Shown in pieces: positions 35,701 through 50,700 of a stretch of DNA of 64,000 nt. A program made the position numbers and the translations under genes. This stretch comes from Vanilla planifolia. Lineage: Eukaryota > Streptophyta > Magnoliopsida > Asparagales > Orchidaceae. Position 1 is the first letter of the stretch. The number at the start of each line of letters is the position of its first letter. Location: contig CM043865.1 in NCBI GenBank assembly GCA_023846275.1, positions 5,878,068 to 5,942,067 on the forward strand, read 5' to 3'. The notes beneath the pieces were generated by a model. That model was not told the DNA's origin. It saw only the letters and a program-made list of their open reading frames with translations, and ran no database searches.

Positions 35701-38700
35701 ACCAGCAAAGTTTGGAATTGATGTAGGACAAAAATCAAGATAATGAGAGCACTTGTGAAGAATGAAGCGTGTCAATGGGATTTAATCCTTGGCAAAAGGG
35801 GAAGTTGGGATCAAGGGATCTTTACAGAATTTGTCAACATTTGCAACAATAGAAACAACAGCAACAAAGAAGCTTAAGCACATATGGAACAGAGAGAAAG
35901 TTGGCATTTTCCTTGGGGAAAGGCAATCTATATGATTCATGTTGAGGCTATCCATTTGGTAATATCAGTATCCAAGGACAATGGAAGTTCTACTGTTCTA
36001 TTTCCAGTTGGTGAGCATGATAACATTTTTATCATAAATATTCTACCTTACATAGGCCATGCAGGAGTTCAAGGAGAACTTCAGTACTATGAATTTGAGG
36101 TTGCTATGTCTACCGATTATTTAACTCATGAAAAAGAGTCCCTTTCCAGAGAAAGGGGGGCCCTGGATCAATGGATCATTCATGAGTTAACATTTTCATT
36201 ATCTCCAAGTTGAAGGAAGTTAAATTCAAGTTTAATGATCAAGCAACAATATTTTTAATAGGATTGAACTGATAGGATTCTTCAACTAGCCAATCAAATC
36301 GTCTAATAAGAAGATTGGAATCAAAAGAATGGATGCATGAAAAAAAATCAAACCAAGTGATTGAATAGCAGGACTGTCTGATTGGACGATGGCAACTAAA
36401 ACATAGCATTCTAATGTGATAAATGATTTAGTTCGATCAGATGGTCCAATTTTGTAATTGAATTATCCAATCCATTGACGATAAAATTGCTAGATTTGAG
36501 CAATGAAAGAAAATTTGATGCAATTTTCAAAATTGAAGATTTCAATCACAAGCATATTGAAGCTATATGTAGGGATTTGAGATAGACCCCAAGGGCCTTT
36601 GATGAAGATTTATATTTATCTCATTTACTTCTCATCTTGGATATGATCTTTTTGAACTTTGAAAATGCATTTCAAAAACCTTATAGTCTTGAAATACAAA
36701 TAATACCTCCAGATAGAGGCATAAGCATCTCAAAGATTTTTTGCTCCTTAGATCAACAATCATTAGCTCTCATTAGGTTTTTCTTTACTTAGGAGAGAAA
36801 CTAGGTCAAGTGACCTAAGGTTAAAGAAGTTGGTTTGATCACCATATCTAGTAGAAAGATCTCTTAAAGGAATTCATCTTTAGTTGAGATTGTTAGTTGT
36901 GTTGGTTGGATCGGCCAAGTTTTATAATTGGTGTTTAGGAGCCCATCTATAGTTAAGTTGATTAAGTCGAACAGAGTTTCCATCGATGGTGACCGTATTT
37001 CATTGATGGGGAATAAGTTGATTACTTTTGTAGAGAAATGGAGCAATTTTTTATCCTATGAGTCTTTATCAATTTAAAAAATCCTATTTTATGTATTTCT
37101 ATTTAGTGGTTAATTTTTTATGTAAAAAAGAAAAAAGACATTTATACTCTACTTTCCTCTTCCTTTATAACAACCATGTATCTTCTTCAAAAGGTCTTCC
37201 AACTTCTTAACACAACTCCATTTAAAAGAAGCTCTTTCAAATTTTACTTATTATTATGAAGTTTTCATTAAGGCTACTTGTTCCAAATCTACATCAATGC
37301 AAGACCTCTCTTAAAGATGTTTCTTGAGAGAGTTGTGGATCAGTTTCCCATTCAACTTTACCTTTATTAGCCTCATGAACCCGAGATGGGTCAAAGTATT
37401 TTTTATGATAACAATCTAATTGTGTTACTAAGTAGATCACTTAGCATGTGTAGGATCTACTAGATAATTGATCTAAAGGAACTTCAAAGAACACATCCAA
37501 AACAAGAAGCTCACTAATAACAACGTACAAGACAAAGGTACAAAATACCCTCATGAATTCTTGCCATTTCTAAGAACACAAAAGCTAAGATTATAGCACG
37601 TCTTCGAGTATGCCAAATGGTTTCAGCTACTTTTATCGGCTCCTTATCTTCTAGAAGAAAAAAATATTTGGAATGATACAAAATGAGGATGTTTTTCAAA
37701 GGCATGCTCATGCAAACTAGCATGTTTTTGCACAGATTAACCCAAAAAAGGATAAATAAAGCACCTTTCATCAACTCTAGGTCAATTTTTGCACAAAACT
37801 TGGATCTGCAGAAAGTTACCGATGTTGCATTCATCAAGCTTACTTTCAAGAAGGATGCTTAATAACTAGATTACATTGGTTAGCCATTTTGGAAACAGCA
37901 CAAGGTCCAGCATATGAATTTTAAGGTTATTCTTTACACACAAAAAAAATCAAATTTGATGTTTCTAGTTTTCTGTGGCCCAAAAATCCATAAGGTTCTT
38001 CAGAATTTGTCTCTTCTTTTTACAAAGAACGAAAAGAAATTACCGGGTAATCCTTATCTAAAACTTCTATCAGCAGAGAAAAAGGAAAATAAGGTACTAT
38101 TGCTGATAACATGCTAAATACCAATTTTTTTTGTTACATAGTTCTATGGTGCAATTAAAAAACAGACACCAAAAATACTACATTGAGGTAAAAGACTTCA
38201 TAAATCATTATTTATCAAGTAAAAACACCAATTAACTCCCAAATTGGAAGCATATAGAATCCGTATGATTTTGTAAGGTCAAGAGGCTGTAGAAATTAAT
38301 AAGAAAAAGTTGTACAGTACCTTATTGGACAACAAAGGGATATTCTTGATGGCCCTTCAAAGAGTTCAGAATCTATAGACAAATTAAAAGAACAATAAAA
38401 AATGAAGAGAATCAATCAAGAGTCTAACACGTAGCAATGCTGAAGCTTGCTAATAACTGGATCATCATTATTTCGTTTTACAAATTCAAAAATGTAGTGG
38501 ATGCTCATTATTGCGTTTTTCTCCAGACATATTTTGAAACAACAACAAAAACAAGAGCAAACCACATTAACATCAATTCTCTAAAAAAAATTTAAAACTA
38601 CAAAGGTATTGATGAATTTTTCTAACTAGAACTTGGGTAGTATTTTTGGCAAATTGTAGAGCATTGTTTTGTATAATGCATGTACAAATAAATACAAAAT

Positions 38701-41700
38701 TCTAGCTTAGGTAGTATAATAAATAATAAAAGAAGACAATGAAAATTGGAATTAAAATTCCTAAATCAAGAACAAAACACTTAATCATGTAAAAAATGTT
38801 TGAATTTGAATTACTGGTTTTAGTAATCTTTGTTTAATATGAAAGTTTGCAACTTTAGCAAATGCACTCCTCAACCATCAAAAACACTATTAATATTGCA
38901 CCTTATTGATGGTGTCCTTCCATTTTCCCTGGCCTACACCATGGACATAACAAGTCTCTTAAATCTATAGATCCAACATCATTAAGCTTATTTTTTAGTG
39001 CTCAACAAAATTATTCTACTTAGCTTAATCCAACATGGAGTACATAGTGATTTCATTGCTACTCATTCATCATTTTGATCATGTACCCATCTCAATCATA
39101 AATAATTGATTTTTGAATCTTGCAGTGCATCCAGCAATCACGGAAAAAGCTATATATACATTTTGGGATGCTTTTTTCCTCCTTCCAATCATAGGTCAAT
39201 AATTTCTTAAAATAACTTTCCAATGCTTCTACCATCTATTTGTACAATGAAAGGAATTGGACAACATAAGATCTTTGCAATGGCTTGAGATGGTCTTCAA
39301 ATATTTTCTCTTGAAGCTCCCAAACAATTGAGGTTGCCTTCAGTTAATAGGAGGAAAATAATGCCGCAGCCAAAGCATCCATCAAGTCAACTCTGTCACT
39401 AAAATTTCATTTTTACATATTTATGATTTAGTGTATGTAATTTTAGGACAATTTTGTAATTTTCTATTCATAGCTCTGGCATTTTAGTTTATGATGTTTC
39501 CTTAAATATTTCCTGTTTTAAGAAAGACTTCTGTTTGCAAGTTTGTTATTATTCTACAGCTGAAAGTGAAATAGATGGATTAGAACCATTTATCATGTAT
39601 ACATCTAGTGTTTGATTCAGGATTTAGGACAGGCTCCATCATGTCATCCATCAAAGAAATCATCCTGCTTTCCACCACATTTGTTAGATTTTCAAGGCTT
39701 ACCCAAAAATATCACGGATAAAGACAACCTACACTAATCCTTAAGGTCCTCCAGAGCTGATCCTCATGTAACTACACTAAGCAGGTGGAAAATTGGTAAC
39801 TCATTTAGCATAAAAAAGGGAAATTCTGACTGCCTTTGTGCTCTGAAAATGAAGATCTAATTATTACATCGACAAATCCATTCATTAACCAAGTCATGAA
39901 ATATTAGTTGTATAATCGGTCCATTAGTTTAATTGGTTCACAAGATTAAGGAATTTGACTATTTAAGATTAATACTAAAATTTACTTTCACCCAGTTGTC
40001 TCATATGATATTTAAGTGGTTCATGACACCAAGTTTCAGTTACTTTCTTTTAGTGGTTCATGCTTAGTGATTAGTTCAAAGATTATGCAAATGAAGCACG
40101 TGCACAAAAAGGTAGAAATAAAAAATTAGTGTAATGCCCAGTTAAAAAAAGAACTAGGGATTGGTTCAACTAAACTGGCAAACATAGATTCAGCCGGTCA
40201 ACACCTTCCCCAACTATTTTGAGGCTAAGGTTTACTGTTAAAAAACTTCCTTAAAGCAAAGAGTGAGAGGATGAAGACAGAATATGCGAATCTTGAGAGA
40301 TTGTCAATGATGAGGAACATTGAGATAGTCATGAAGGTCACTACAAGGCGCAACTGTGCAGTGCCAACAAGATAGCATCATCAGCAAGGCAAGACCAACC
40401 ACAAGATCTCGAATGCAAACAATTGGAAGATCCTTGCTGTGGGATGCACCTTGGTTGATGAGCAAACATATGAGAATGATACAACACCCATTCAGCTTGA
40501 CAAATTTTGTATAAATTCTTGATTTTCTTTGTTGTCTGCACTTCCTTGACTAAATTGTTGGTTTGATGGAAACAATTTACAAATAATTTTAGCGTGCATT
40601 CATAATGGGCCAAGAGATGTCATTTCACTACATCTTAAATTCAAACATGGTCAAGCGCTTTTTAAAAAAAAGGTGAAAACAAATTCATAAACAACTTTTA
40701 GTTACCAGTGTCAAATGTTGTGACAGCTGGGTGAACATATTCTTTTAGTACAGGAGTGCAGGTAGTCATCCTGCTCATATACGCTATTGCTATCAAGTAA
40801 GTACCTGAAATATGAGGCTGTTATATCAAAAATATAATTGTGTAGCAACTATAACGTTCTGTGATGAATAACTAGAATAATTAAACATGAATTAACCATC
40901 CAAGATTATAATGGAGCAACTATAAGCATACCATCAAAATACCCTATTGCTTGGAGAACATTTATGCCGTACTTGAGCATTTTTGATATATCTGTTGGGA
41001 ATTGTGGTCCATAATCCTGATGATGGTGCAAAGATACTTAAAACAGAATTGATAAGAAAAACAGTAAAAGGTCAAGCATTGTTGCATAATCACTCAAGGC
41101 ATGCACACCAGTGATACATTATTTCTTTTGTCCACACCTTTTCCATTTATAATGAAGCTGCAGAAGAAAAACAAAATAAGTAAATATATCCATCACTGGA
41201 GCATATGATGCAAAATAGGATATCTACCTCACTTGTGCTGGACCCGCAATGCAAGATGAAGTTTCCAAATTCTCTGTCTTAATAACAATCAATACCTGAG
41301 GAGCAAAGGGGAAACATGATGCCAAGATAAGTAATCCCAATCCAAGAAAAAGCTAATGAAGGTTATGCTAACGTGTTCAAAACAACCAATAAGTTGCTAT
41401 TACACTTCTCTCCAAGCATTCTTCAATGAAAAACATGCTTCAGATACAATTTGCTAACGAATAATGTGGCCTACTTTATTTAATTTACATTTTTGCATGA
41501 AAAAGGGTAAGTTTTATAATTGAGGCTGAAAAAACCAAAGAATACATGAAAATTGTTTGGAAAATTTAGTATTCTACTTCCAATATTTCATTACTTGTAA
41601 TCTGGAATATGGAAAAGTTTTGTAATTGAATATAAAGTATAACCAAATAAACAAATCTATTATCACAAATAATAGCAACCCAAAACAATCCATCTATTTC

Positions 41701-44700
41701 ACCAAAAATCATTCCTTAAATATGCTACCAAAAGAATCCAATACCACTTAAATGCTGTGTTTGGGCATCTTTGAGCTTTGCTAGGGTTCTAGAGTGCTGC
41801 AAAAATAGGGAAAGGCAAAGGAGGTAGGGCGGACTCCTTGCCTGCTAGCAGCTCTTGGCAAGGTAGCAGTGAGATGAGGCAATCTTGTGGTTCGACATGC
41901 ATAATTGGCAAGTGGATTCGCCAGCATGCATGGTTGCTTTTACAAAATGTGGAGGCAAACATCCCATGAGCGGCTACTAGGTGGTGTTGAGCTACAGGAA
42001 GGAAACAAGTCCCTCTTACATGGTGAAGGGGAGTTTTCAGGATACTATGAAGGGGTTGGTGCCAAGCCTAGACACAAAAGCTACAACTCTTTGGATGCTT
42101 TGGTTGTTGTGGGGGCTCTTGTGCAAAAAGGTAAACAAATTGTTAACAATCCAGATTATGATTTGGGAGTTATGAACTTTTTTGGGGATCTTAGGCTCTC
42201 TGGTTTTGGGAAAATGGGCAATTGCTCTCAACTAGTTTATGAGAATGTCTCTATAAATCCTTCTATTTAGACAGTTATTGACAAGGGCCTAATGAGAGAA
42301 GCTACTGTTACTTAAAAGATTATAAATCTGATTCAAAAAAATTTGCAATATATAGATTTTTTGGGGATTTGTAATGACTCCAAATCTCCTTTGGATGATT
42401 CTATAAGCTGCATGCAACCTACTTGATGCAAAGATTCACTGAGTTTTGTCCAAGTTGTGATGAAAAGATATGAGATTGATAGATCTAAGATTGAAGATAC
42501 AAATCATGAGAGGGGTCATCCTCTTGGTGGGCACGCCAGTGCTATGTTCTTTAAGAATGGATATTTCCAAACTAATTTTCAAGATTATTAGTTTATCCAT
42601 AATGGCGCTATTGTGATGTCCACAACGACATTTGACAGTGAGGTGGCCAAACACAAGGGTGACTTGTTTGAAAGGCTTTAAGGAACTCACTACTCTTTTC
42701 CTTAGATTCAGTATGAGCATTGTGACGTACTTTGATGGTTTTTGAAATGTGGAAGTGAATTTCCATTATTTCCTCCACTTCTACAATTTATTTGACAAAG
42801 ATATTGTATGGCACAGGAACCTTGAACAATAACTAACCAAGTATTGAGTCTTGATAAGTGGTCATCTCAATTTAAGATAAAAGTTGTAGCAATTATTTTG
42901 ACTCTAGTGTGAGTCTATTTTCTTGGTCTTCCCTTAACTTATTGAGATCTTCAAAATCTGGCTACAATTGCATGTGGCATTAGTCTCCCATGCGAATTGA
43001 TATTATAACTTGTAGTGGGGATAGAGTAGCCTATGCAAGAGGGTGTATCTAGATTGATTTGTCTAAACCTCTTCCCTCTAGTGTGTCACTTACTGGATGG
43101 CTTGGTTGATTTTTTTCAATGTTAAGAGTACAAAGTATTGCCCTTGGTCTATTTCTCTTGTGGTTCAATTGATTATTCCATGGATGCTTGTTAGCTTAGG
43201 GAGCTATCATCTTCCTTTATTTTAGCTAAATCAAATATAGATCTTGGTTTGGAAATGCCTTGGAGGGTCCTTTGCTAGCTTTGGGCTCCCTCTTACTGAG
43301 GCTAGCTGTGGATGATAGGGACAAGGGACTTGGGTTTTAAATGTTGGTTGCCTCTAGGAGACGACAAGCCATTCCAAAGAAGCTAGATTTTGAGTGGGAC
43401 ATGCCTATGATGCATCATGGGGCTTCTCTTCTTGGCCTATCTTGTGCTATTGGGTGTATTACAGTGTAGTATAAGTTGCATCAGGAGGCTTGTTGGGCAG
43501 AGATTAGGGCTGTGTAGGTGCACCCAAGAACTGGTTAGTTGCAGCATGGTGTTGTAATGTAGTTTTCCTCCTCAATTACTATAGAAGTTTCTTTTAGCAT
43601 CCAACCTTGTGTTAGTGATCAATCCATGAATGGCGCTCTTAGAATCTTAAGCCGAGAGTTGTGGGATCTTGGCCTCTATCTTGAGGATTTGAGGTGCAAG
43701 TGCTCTAATCACTCTCTAGGTTGTCAAGGGAGCTTGCATCCCTCTCCTTCACTCATTTATGACGTACATCATCACTTGGAATATCCAAGGAGTTCGTACT
43801 CAAGGAACTATCTTGGTGATTTGGTCAAACAACATAACCCTTGCTTAATGGCACTATTAGAAGCATAGTGGAGTCGTTCTCTTGTTGAGATACCAATAAG
43901 CTAACTGATGGTGCTTGGGACTTTGGTTTCTCTCCTGTTGGCAAGTCAAGGGAATCATTGTTCTCTAGAAACAATTTGTTTAGATTAACCAAGTCACTTG
44001 TTCACAAGATGTGATGCTTGAGATTATGGGGCTTATGTCTATTACTTCCTATTTTTGTACAACTTATGTTGATAAGCCTAGGGATTGGCCTTTCCATCTA
44101 TTATCCCATATGTGGAGAAGCATATCCAGTTTATCAATGACAATGAATTGTGTGACTTGGGGTTTTAGGTAACATTTTTATTTGATGCAATAACCAAGAT
44201 GGGTAAAAACATATTCATGAGAGGACTGATCTAAGGTTTCAATTATTTGCATGCACATTTATTTTGCATCTGACCTGTATTGCTTCTAATCATTCTTCCC
44301 TCTTTCAGTTTCAATAGCTTACTTTTAGGCCATCTAGTAGTCATTTGAAATTCGAGGATGTATGATTTTGTCCTTAGACTCTGATATTATGGCCTCTACA
44401 TGGCGTTGCCCTACACAAGGGAGTCCCTCCACAATCCTCTCCAATATCTTCTCTACAAGATTAGTTAGATCGTTTTATACTTTGCACCAATGGAGCTCCT
44501 CCCCACTAAGAGATATTGCATCTTCTTATCACCAACTGGAACAAGATGTTACAGACCTTCAAGCTAAGGAGTTTATTGGATTTTGTTTTTTTACTCAAGT
44601 TAGCACCAACTTCTTCAGCTCCTCTTTGATTATCCTAACCACTTATCTAAGGTGGAAATCTGGTGAGCATAGCATGCTAAAGCAAAATTTTTACGATTAA

Positions 44701-47700
44701 GAGACTAAAACACTTCTTTTATTTTGTGGCCACTTCGGGAAGGCTGGGTTGGAGAATTTTATTCATGGGTAGGTGACTCTCTATCTCAATGGTACCGTCT
44801 TTTTTAGATTTGGCTAACCTTGTTTTGGACTTCTTTAATAATAAATGGTACCCAATCATCCCTTATGCCTCAACATTTCTGCCAACTAAGAAGATATTGT
44901 CAAATGAGCAAATTGATTTCTTGATCTTGCTTATTACACATTCTGAGATCCTATATGCTATATTCTCATTGGGGCCAAACTGTGTGAGGCCTATTGATAT
45001 TGCTGCATCATTCATTAAGAGCTTCTGAGAAATCACATGGCAAAATATTATTATTGTTGTCATGCAATTTTATTGAAATCATGCTGATGAGATGGAGGGA
45101 CACTTTTGTAATTCTAGTTCCTATGGTCAAACAGGCAAATAAGTTTAATTAGTTTTGTCCTATTAGTTTGTACAACATTGTCTATGAGGTTGTAACCAAG
45201 ATACTTGTGAAGAATCTTATCTCTACAAACCAAAGGGCTTTTGTGAAAGGCAAGTCAATTGCTAACAACTGTTTTATGGTTCAAGAAGTTATGCAACATC
45301 TCTCTCCATTTCTTCCATTGAGGCTCTTATAGTTATCAAAATGAACATAGAACAAACTTATAATCATGATCATCAGGATTTCATACTCTCCATGCTATGG
45401 CATTTAGGCTTTCCTGATTTGTGGTGTTCTCAAGTTTAGGTTTGCGTTATGACTTTTCAATTTGGCATCCTTCTCAATGATAGGTAGCCTCCTTGGATCC
45501 ATGTTACGTCAAGGATGTTCGCTCATCTCAAGTTTGTTTATATTTTGTTTAAAGTTTCTATTAGCAGTTGTTTGGTGTATGACCCATGACTTTGGATCAA
45601 CAAGATGTTAGCAAAATATCGTCACAGGTTTTTTTTTCCATTCACTATTTTACCAAGAATAAGATTACTCATGTATCAAGAGGGGAATAAAGCGGTTGCT
45701 TTGGTTGCTATGTATTTCATTACACATCATTATATGTGGGTTAAAGGTATGCCCCTCCCTCTTATCTTGTCTCACATTTTGAAACAAGATGACTTATATG
45801 AACTTCTTTAAGCTATTAATAAAATACAGTACGACCCCATTCTTAAAAAAAAAATTCAGTACCAACAGCAATCACTAGAAACCACAACTTCCTGGTGTTA
45901 GTCAATTTCAGCACTCAACTTTAGAACTGAATTATTCCTAGATGCAGATTTTGCTAGGAAATTGTAAAAAAAATTGTCAAAAAAAAATGTGCAACACAAA
46001 ATTTTAGGTATTATAAAACAACCAACTTATTAATCTAACCAAAACTTCCAATCATGATGCTCACAAACATAAATAAAAACCATGCATCTATTTCTCACAA
46101 TCATGGTACTCAAACAATTCTATGATTTGCTAAAGAAAAATCAATGTCTCCATTTCAAATGGTAAATGCATGACTCACAAATCAAGCAAACTGTTGCTAC
46201 GAAAACATTAGTCAACAACAGTGCACATAACACACCAATTTGAATTTTATCCATGTTGTATTTTTTATCATTAATTTTATTTTGTATTGAGTGTATTGAT
46301 AAAACTTTTGAGAAAAAAAAATTTAATTATAAAAGATTGAGTATAAGAATATATAAATAAAAAATATCCACACTGATAACTATCTAACAAATTAGGAACC
46401 TACTGAACATCATATGATCAGCTTATCGTTGAGTATATATCTAATTTTTGACAAATTAAATAAAATTTTCAAAGCAAGCTCTTCTACCTTTTAAACCCAT
46501 ATAATGATTTCTTAAGTCTACACACTTGTATTCCAAACTTTTCGCAACATCTAAGAATCCTTTCACTTACACTTCTTTTACCAGTTCTCTATTAAGAAAT
46601 TTAATTTTAACATCCACTATTATAAAGGCCAATCATGATTAACAACTAAAGATATTTTCCAGTCATCAATACCATAAATTTAAGTGAATCCTATAACAAA
46701 CAACCATGTTTTGTAATGTTCTAGGGGACCAACAACCTTATACTTGACAATAAACACCAATATGTATCCTACTGTTATCTTCCCGCTCAATAAATAGACT
46801 AATTCCGATGTGTTATTCTTTTGAAGAGCCTTTATCTTCTAAAAAATAATCCCCTTTCATTTAGGAATTTTCAAAGTATATTGCATACTATTAGAAAACA
46901 ATTGTAAGATACAAGCATAAAAGGAATGGGAAAGATTTTTATAAGACACAAAGGGATAAAGAATGTTAATTAGAAAACTACACACCCTTTTGAAGTACAA
47001 TTTTGTTAAAAGCACTTGACTCAGAACTTGAAAATAGAATTTGTCATTTTGTACCAATTCAATAACAACATTACTTGAAAGATTCATGAATTCTAAGCAA
47101 TGCAAGAGATCGGCAGACTCGTCCTTTTGAGTTTTCTTTTGTCTAGAATAAATCACGTCAAATGGTTTCAATATTGCAGTTCCCTTGTCAGAAATTGTGA
47201 AGTCATAATTTATCATGAGATGGTACAATAGAAAGACCTACATTTTTACTATTTCAATACTTGATCTATGTATTTTCAATACAAAGTTCTAAATTTTCTA
47301 ATAGAATGATAGGAGAAAAATAAACATCATAAAAATACCAAACCTTTAGCTTGGTATCCCCTAAAGATAAAGTGTAAAATGTAAGTGTAATTATGGTAAC
47401 AAATATTTTCTAAAAAATAAGAAACATTTATACCCTTTTTGATTAAAAACATAACACATTTTGTAACTCGATGGTCAAATTTTTCATGATTATGATTGTG
47501 AATGTAAACAAAAATAGCATAACCAAATATCTTTGAAGATAAAACAGAAGATAAAGTAAAAACTACTTTTCCTGAAAAATATTTTGATATCTTATTAGCG
47601 AAAAATAAAATCATACCTACTTCTAATAGATGCTCGTTTTTTTCAACGAAGTCATTCTATTATAAAGTGTCAATGCAAGACTATGGTGAACCATCCTCTC

Positions 47701-50700
47701 TTCGAGAAAAACAATGACTAAAAAACTGCTAGAAATACTTCCCAACAAATGAATTGTACTTATATCATGATAGAAAAATTTTTAAAAATTGTTTTTACTT
47801 CAGATTTTTATTTCATCAAATAAACCTAACATAATTTTGAGTGATTTTCGATAAATATTACAAATAATCTTTTACCAAAAAATGTAGGTGTTTGACATAA
47901 GCCCTAGATGTCACTATGAATTATGATAAATTGTGGTTGGTCAATAAAGTTGAAGAAAAATGATGTATATTGATGTTTAGTAAATTGACATACTTTACAT
48001 TAAAAAAAGATAGACTTGTATTCCAAAATAACTTTAAAAACAAGTATTTTAAATATTAAAAATTAGGATGACCTTATCTATAATATCTTACATAATATCT
48101 ATCATTTATTGACCTCATTTATTACTTTTCAGATCAATGGGATCAATGATAGACAATTTAGGATTCCATGGGCTTCCAAAATTTTATTACAGATAAATTT
48201 GTTATAACACTTGGCAACCAATGCGTTCTGTTTGTGAATTTCTTTTGAAGTCTTATATGCTTATGCATGTTTTTGTGGATGAGCATTAATTAGACAGACT
48301 CTATAATTTAGAAAGGTAATTTGCCTATTCCTTAATCTTATGACTGTGCTTGTATGCACAAGTGTTTGGACAAAAGCAAGTAAAGCGGCTGTCAGCTGCA
48401 AGTAGGTGAGCAATCGAGAATTTGCTGAAGAGCTGCAGTAGCATATTCCACAAGCAATTGAGAATTTGCTAAAGGGACTCAGTGATTTAGAAAATTAATG
48501 TAATAATATATGTTGTAAGCTGAGACAAACATCAAAATAGTTGCAGGCTCACTCTTCTTTTCTGGATTCTAAAATTTTTAACTAAATTTAACAAAAGTAT
48601 CATGGTAAAATGGGTATATGTGAAGTTATCATCACCGTTTTATTAAACACATTTCTTGTTGTTATTGTTGCCGCTAAGGCCACTCATTCAGTGTACCTAA
48701 ATGTGTAAGTGAAACTATTAGGAAACTAAGTCTAAAAAAAACCAGAAATGGTGCACATAAAGATTTACTCTTCTTTGAACAGCAATAATTTTTTTACAAA
48801 GAAAAACATAGCCGATATTGATAATAAACCAAAACCCAACAATGAACTTAGAAACAATGCAACGGAGCTGTACCCATCTGAACCAAATGAATATCATCCA
48901 ATAAAGCAAAAACATGCAAGCATGCATTATACACGTCCATTAGCACAAAAAATGAACTATACACTGCATTAATGACACAATTAAGGAAAGAAACTTGACA
49001 GTTGATCCCATACATGAGTGAATCAGCATTAAAGAGTCTCACATCCTACAAAAGATCCAGATTATCTTCAAGCAAGAATAACTAAAATGAATGGCAAAAA
49101 ATAGTCTTACTATCTTTTCCTCTGGAAAGTGATTCTTCGTGAAATAGAAATCCAACATCAGAACATCATAACCAGGCTTCAGCAGCAGAACAAAAAATAA
49201 AATATAACTCAGTAACTTTGCTATCAGAACAAAGAAACAAAAAGTAAATTTTGTCATCTAACAAAACACTGATAAGCAAACATATATGCAATAAGTCATT
49301 CCGGTGAATGAAATTCCATTTATTCTTTTTCATTAAAAGCAGTATAATGCGTCTTCTCTCCTATTAAAGGAGGATATTCTGAACCACATAGAACCACGTT
49401 ACAGAAAAGGCATGCTTCAAGCAAAGTAATACTAGTTATACAAAACATTGCATGCACAGCAAAATAAAAATTTCATAAAGAGGGCCTTTGGATAATTTTC
49501 TGAAACAAAAAAGGACTATAAAGTCAGCAAAACAGCCAAGCATAAGCACGAATTAGAGTTTCCTTCAACATTCTTTAGAAGAACCAAACCCTTAAAAAAA
49601 TTTGAGTATTAGTGACATCGTGGTAAGAAACTGTTAAGTGATAAATGTTATATAGCCATACTTTTTTCCCGGAAGGTTAAGGCGACCAGACTTAACCATT
49701 ACAAAAAGACCAAATTTAAAAAATATTTAGATAAAAGTATTAGATATATCAATATTGATGTTCTGATAACTATATAAAGAATATTGTCAACAAAAAAGGA
49801 GCTAGCATCCTTGTGACTTGATTTAATGCAGGACTCATACATAAATGTCCAGCAAATGCTCCACACCTTGCACAACCTAGATAATAATAGTCGAACTTAA
49901 TAGATAAGCTACGACCACCTAAAGTTGGTGAGGGGCTACTCAGCATTGGTCTGTACAAACTATAAAACAAAAACTTCATTTGTTATGCACCACCCTCGTG
50001 AGTCACTGCAGGATTGTTAGTATTGAAAATATAACAGTATCTTTAGATTTTAGATCCTGAACCACCACCATCAATTAAGCTTTTAAGTTGATATTATATT
50101 CTATTTTCTCATAGCTAACAAGTAATTCATTTAGCATTCTAATGACAAAAGCGTCATCAATTAAACAACCCCATAAGATGAACATGAACAAATATACTTA
50201 AATTTGATGGATTAACATGAATATGCTCAACTCCCTATACTCCTACACCCTAAAACAGAATATGTTCAATATTAGAGCTCATCACCCTTTCAGAATTTTA
50301 TCCTCTAACTAAGCTAACACATATTTTCATCCAATTTAGTTTTATCTAACAAAGAAAGGCACTCATGCCTCCTAATTAGCAAGATTATGTAGTCACTTGC
50401 AACACATGTATATATTAATCATTGGTGCCCAGTTTTGACTGTCAATCAATAGAAAAACTCAAACACATTAATGAAGGATGCTTCATATTACTAAACAGCA
50501 TGTTAATAATGTTGAATCTGGAATGATTTTGATAATAAAGAATACTTGATCATTAAAGTATAATCTTATGTTAAGGTTTAAGCAAAGTGGTAACTTTGAT
50601 ATGCTAAAGAAGAAGGTCAAAGTTTCTTGAAGCCACAAGAAGCTTAAAGTCTGCAAGGAACATATCGCCAAATTACGATTAATGCAGTTAGTAAGTTTCC

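Larger units (their letters stand above)
27056..38320 (-). other. 11.3-kb PIAL intron with several retroelement relics
   Basis: Contents: a poly(A)-tailed copia fragment (about 28780-29680), a retrotransposon 3' end plus LTR (30262-31333), and dispersed repeat copy B (about 33290-34210). I recognise nothing in 27056-28779, 29690-30261, 31340-33289 or 34620-38320. Open frames at 34855-35067, 35115-35465 (-), 35884-36213 and 37514-37849 (-) have no family I can name. Confidence 0.8.

Noticed and set aside
39180-39400. Copia gag on the - strand
   Set aside because: Only one vague patch, without zinc knuckle or adjoining protease; not enough to support a call.
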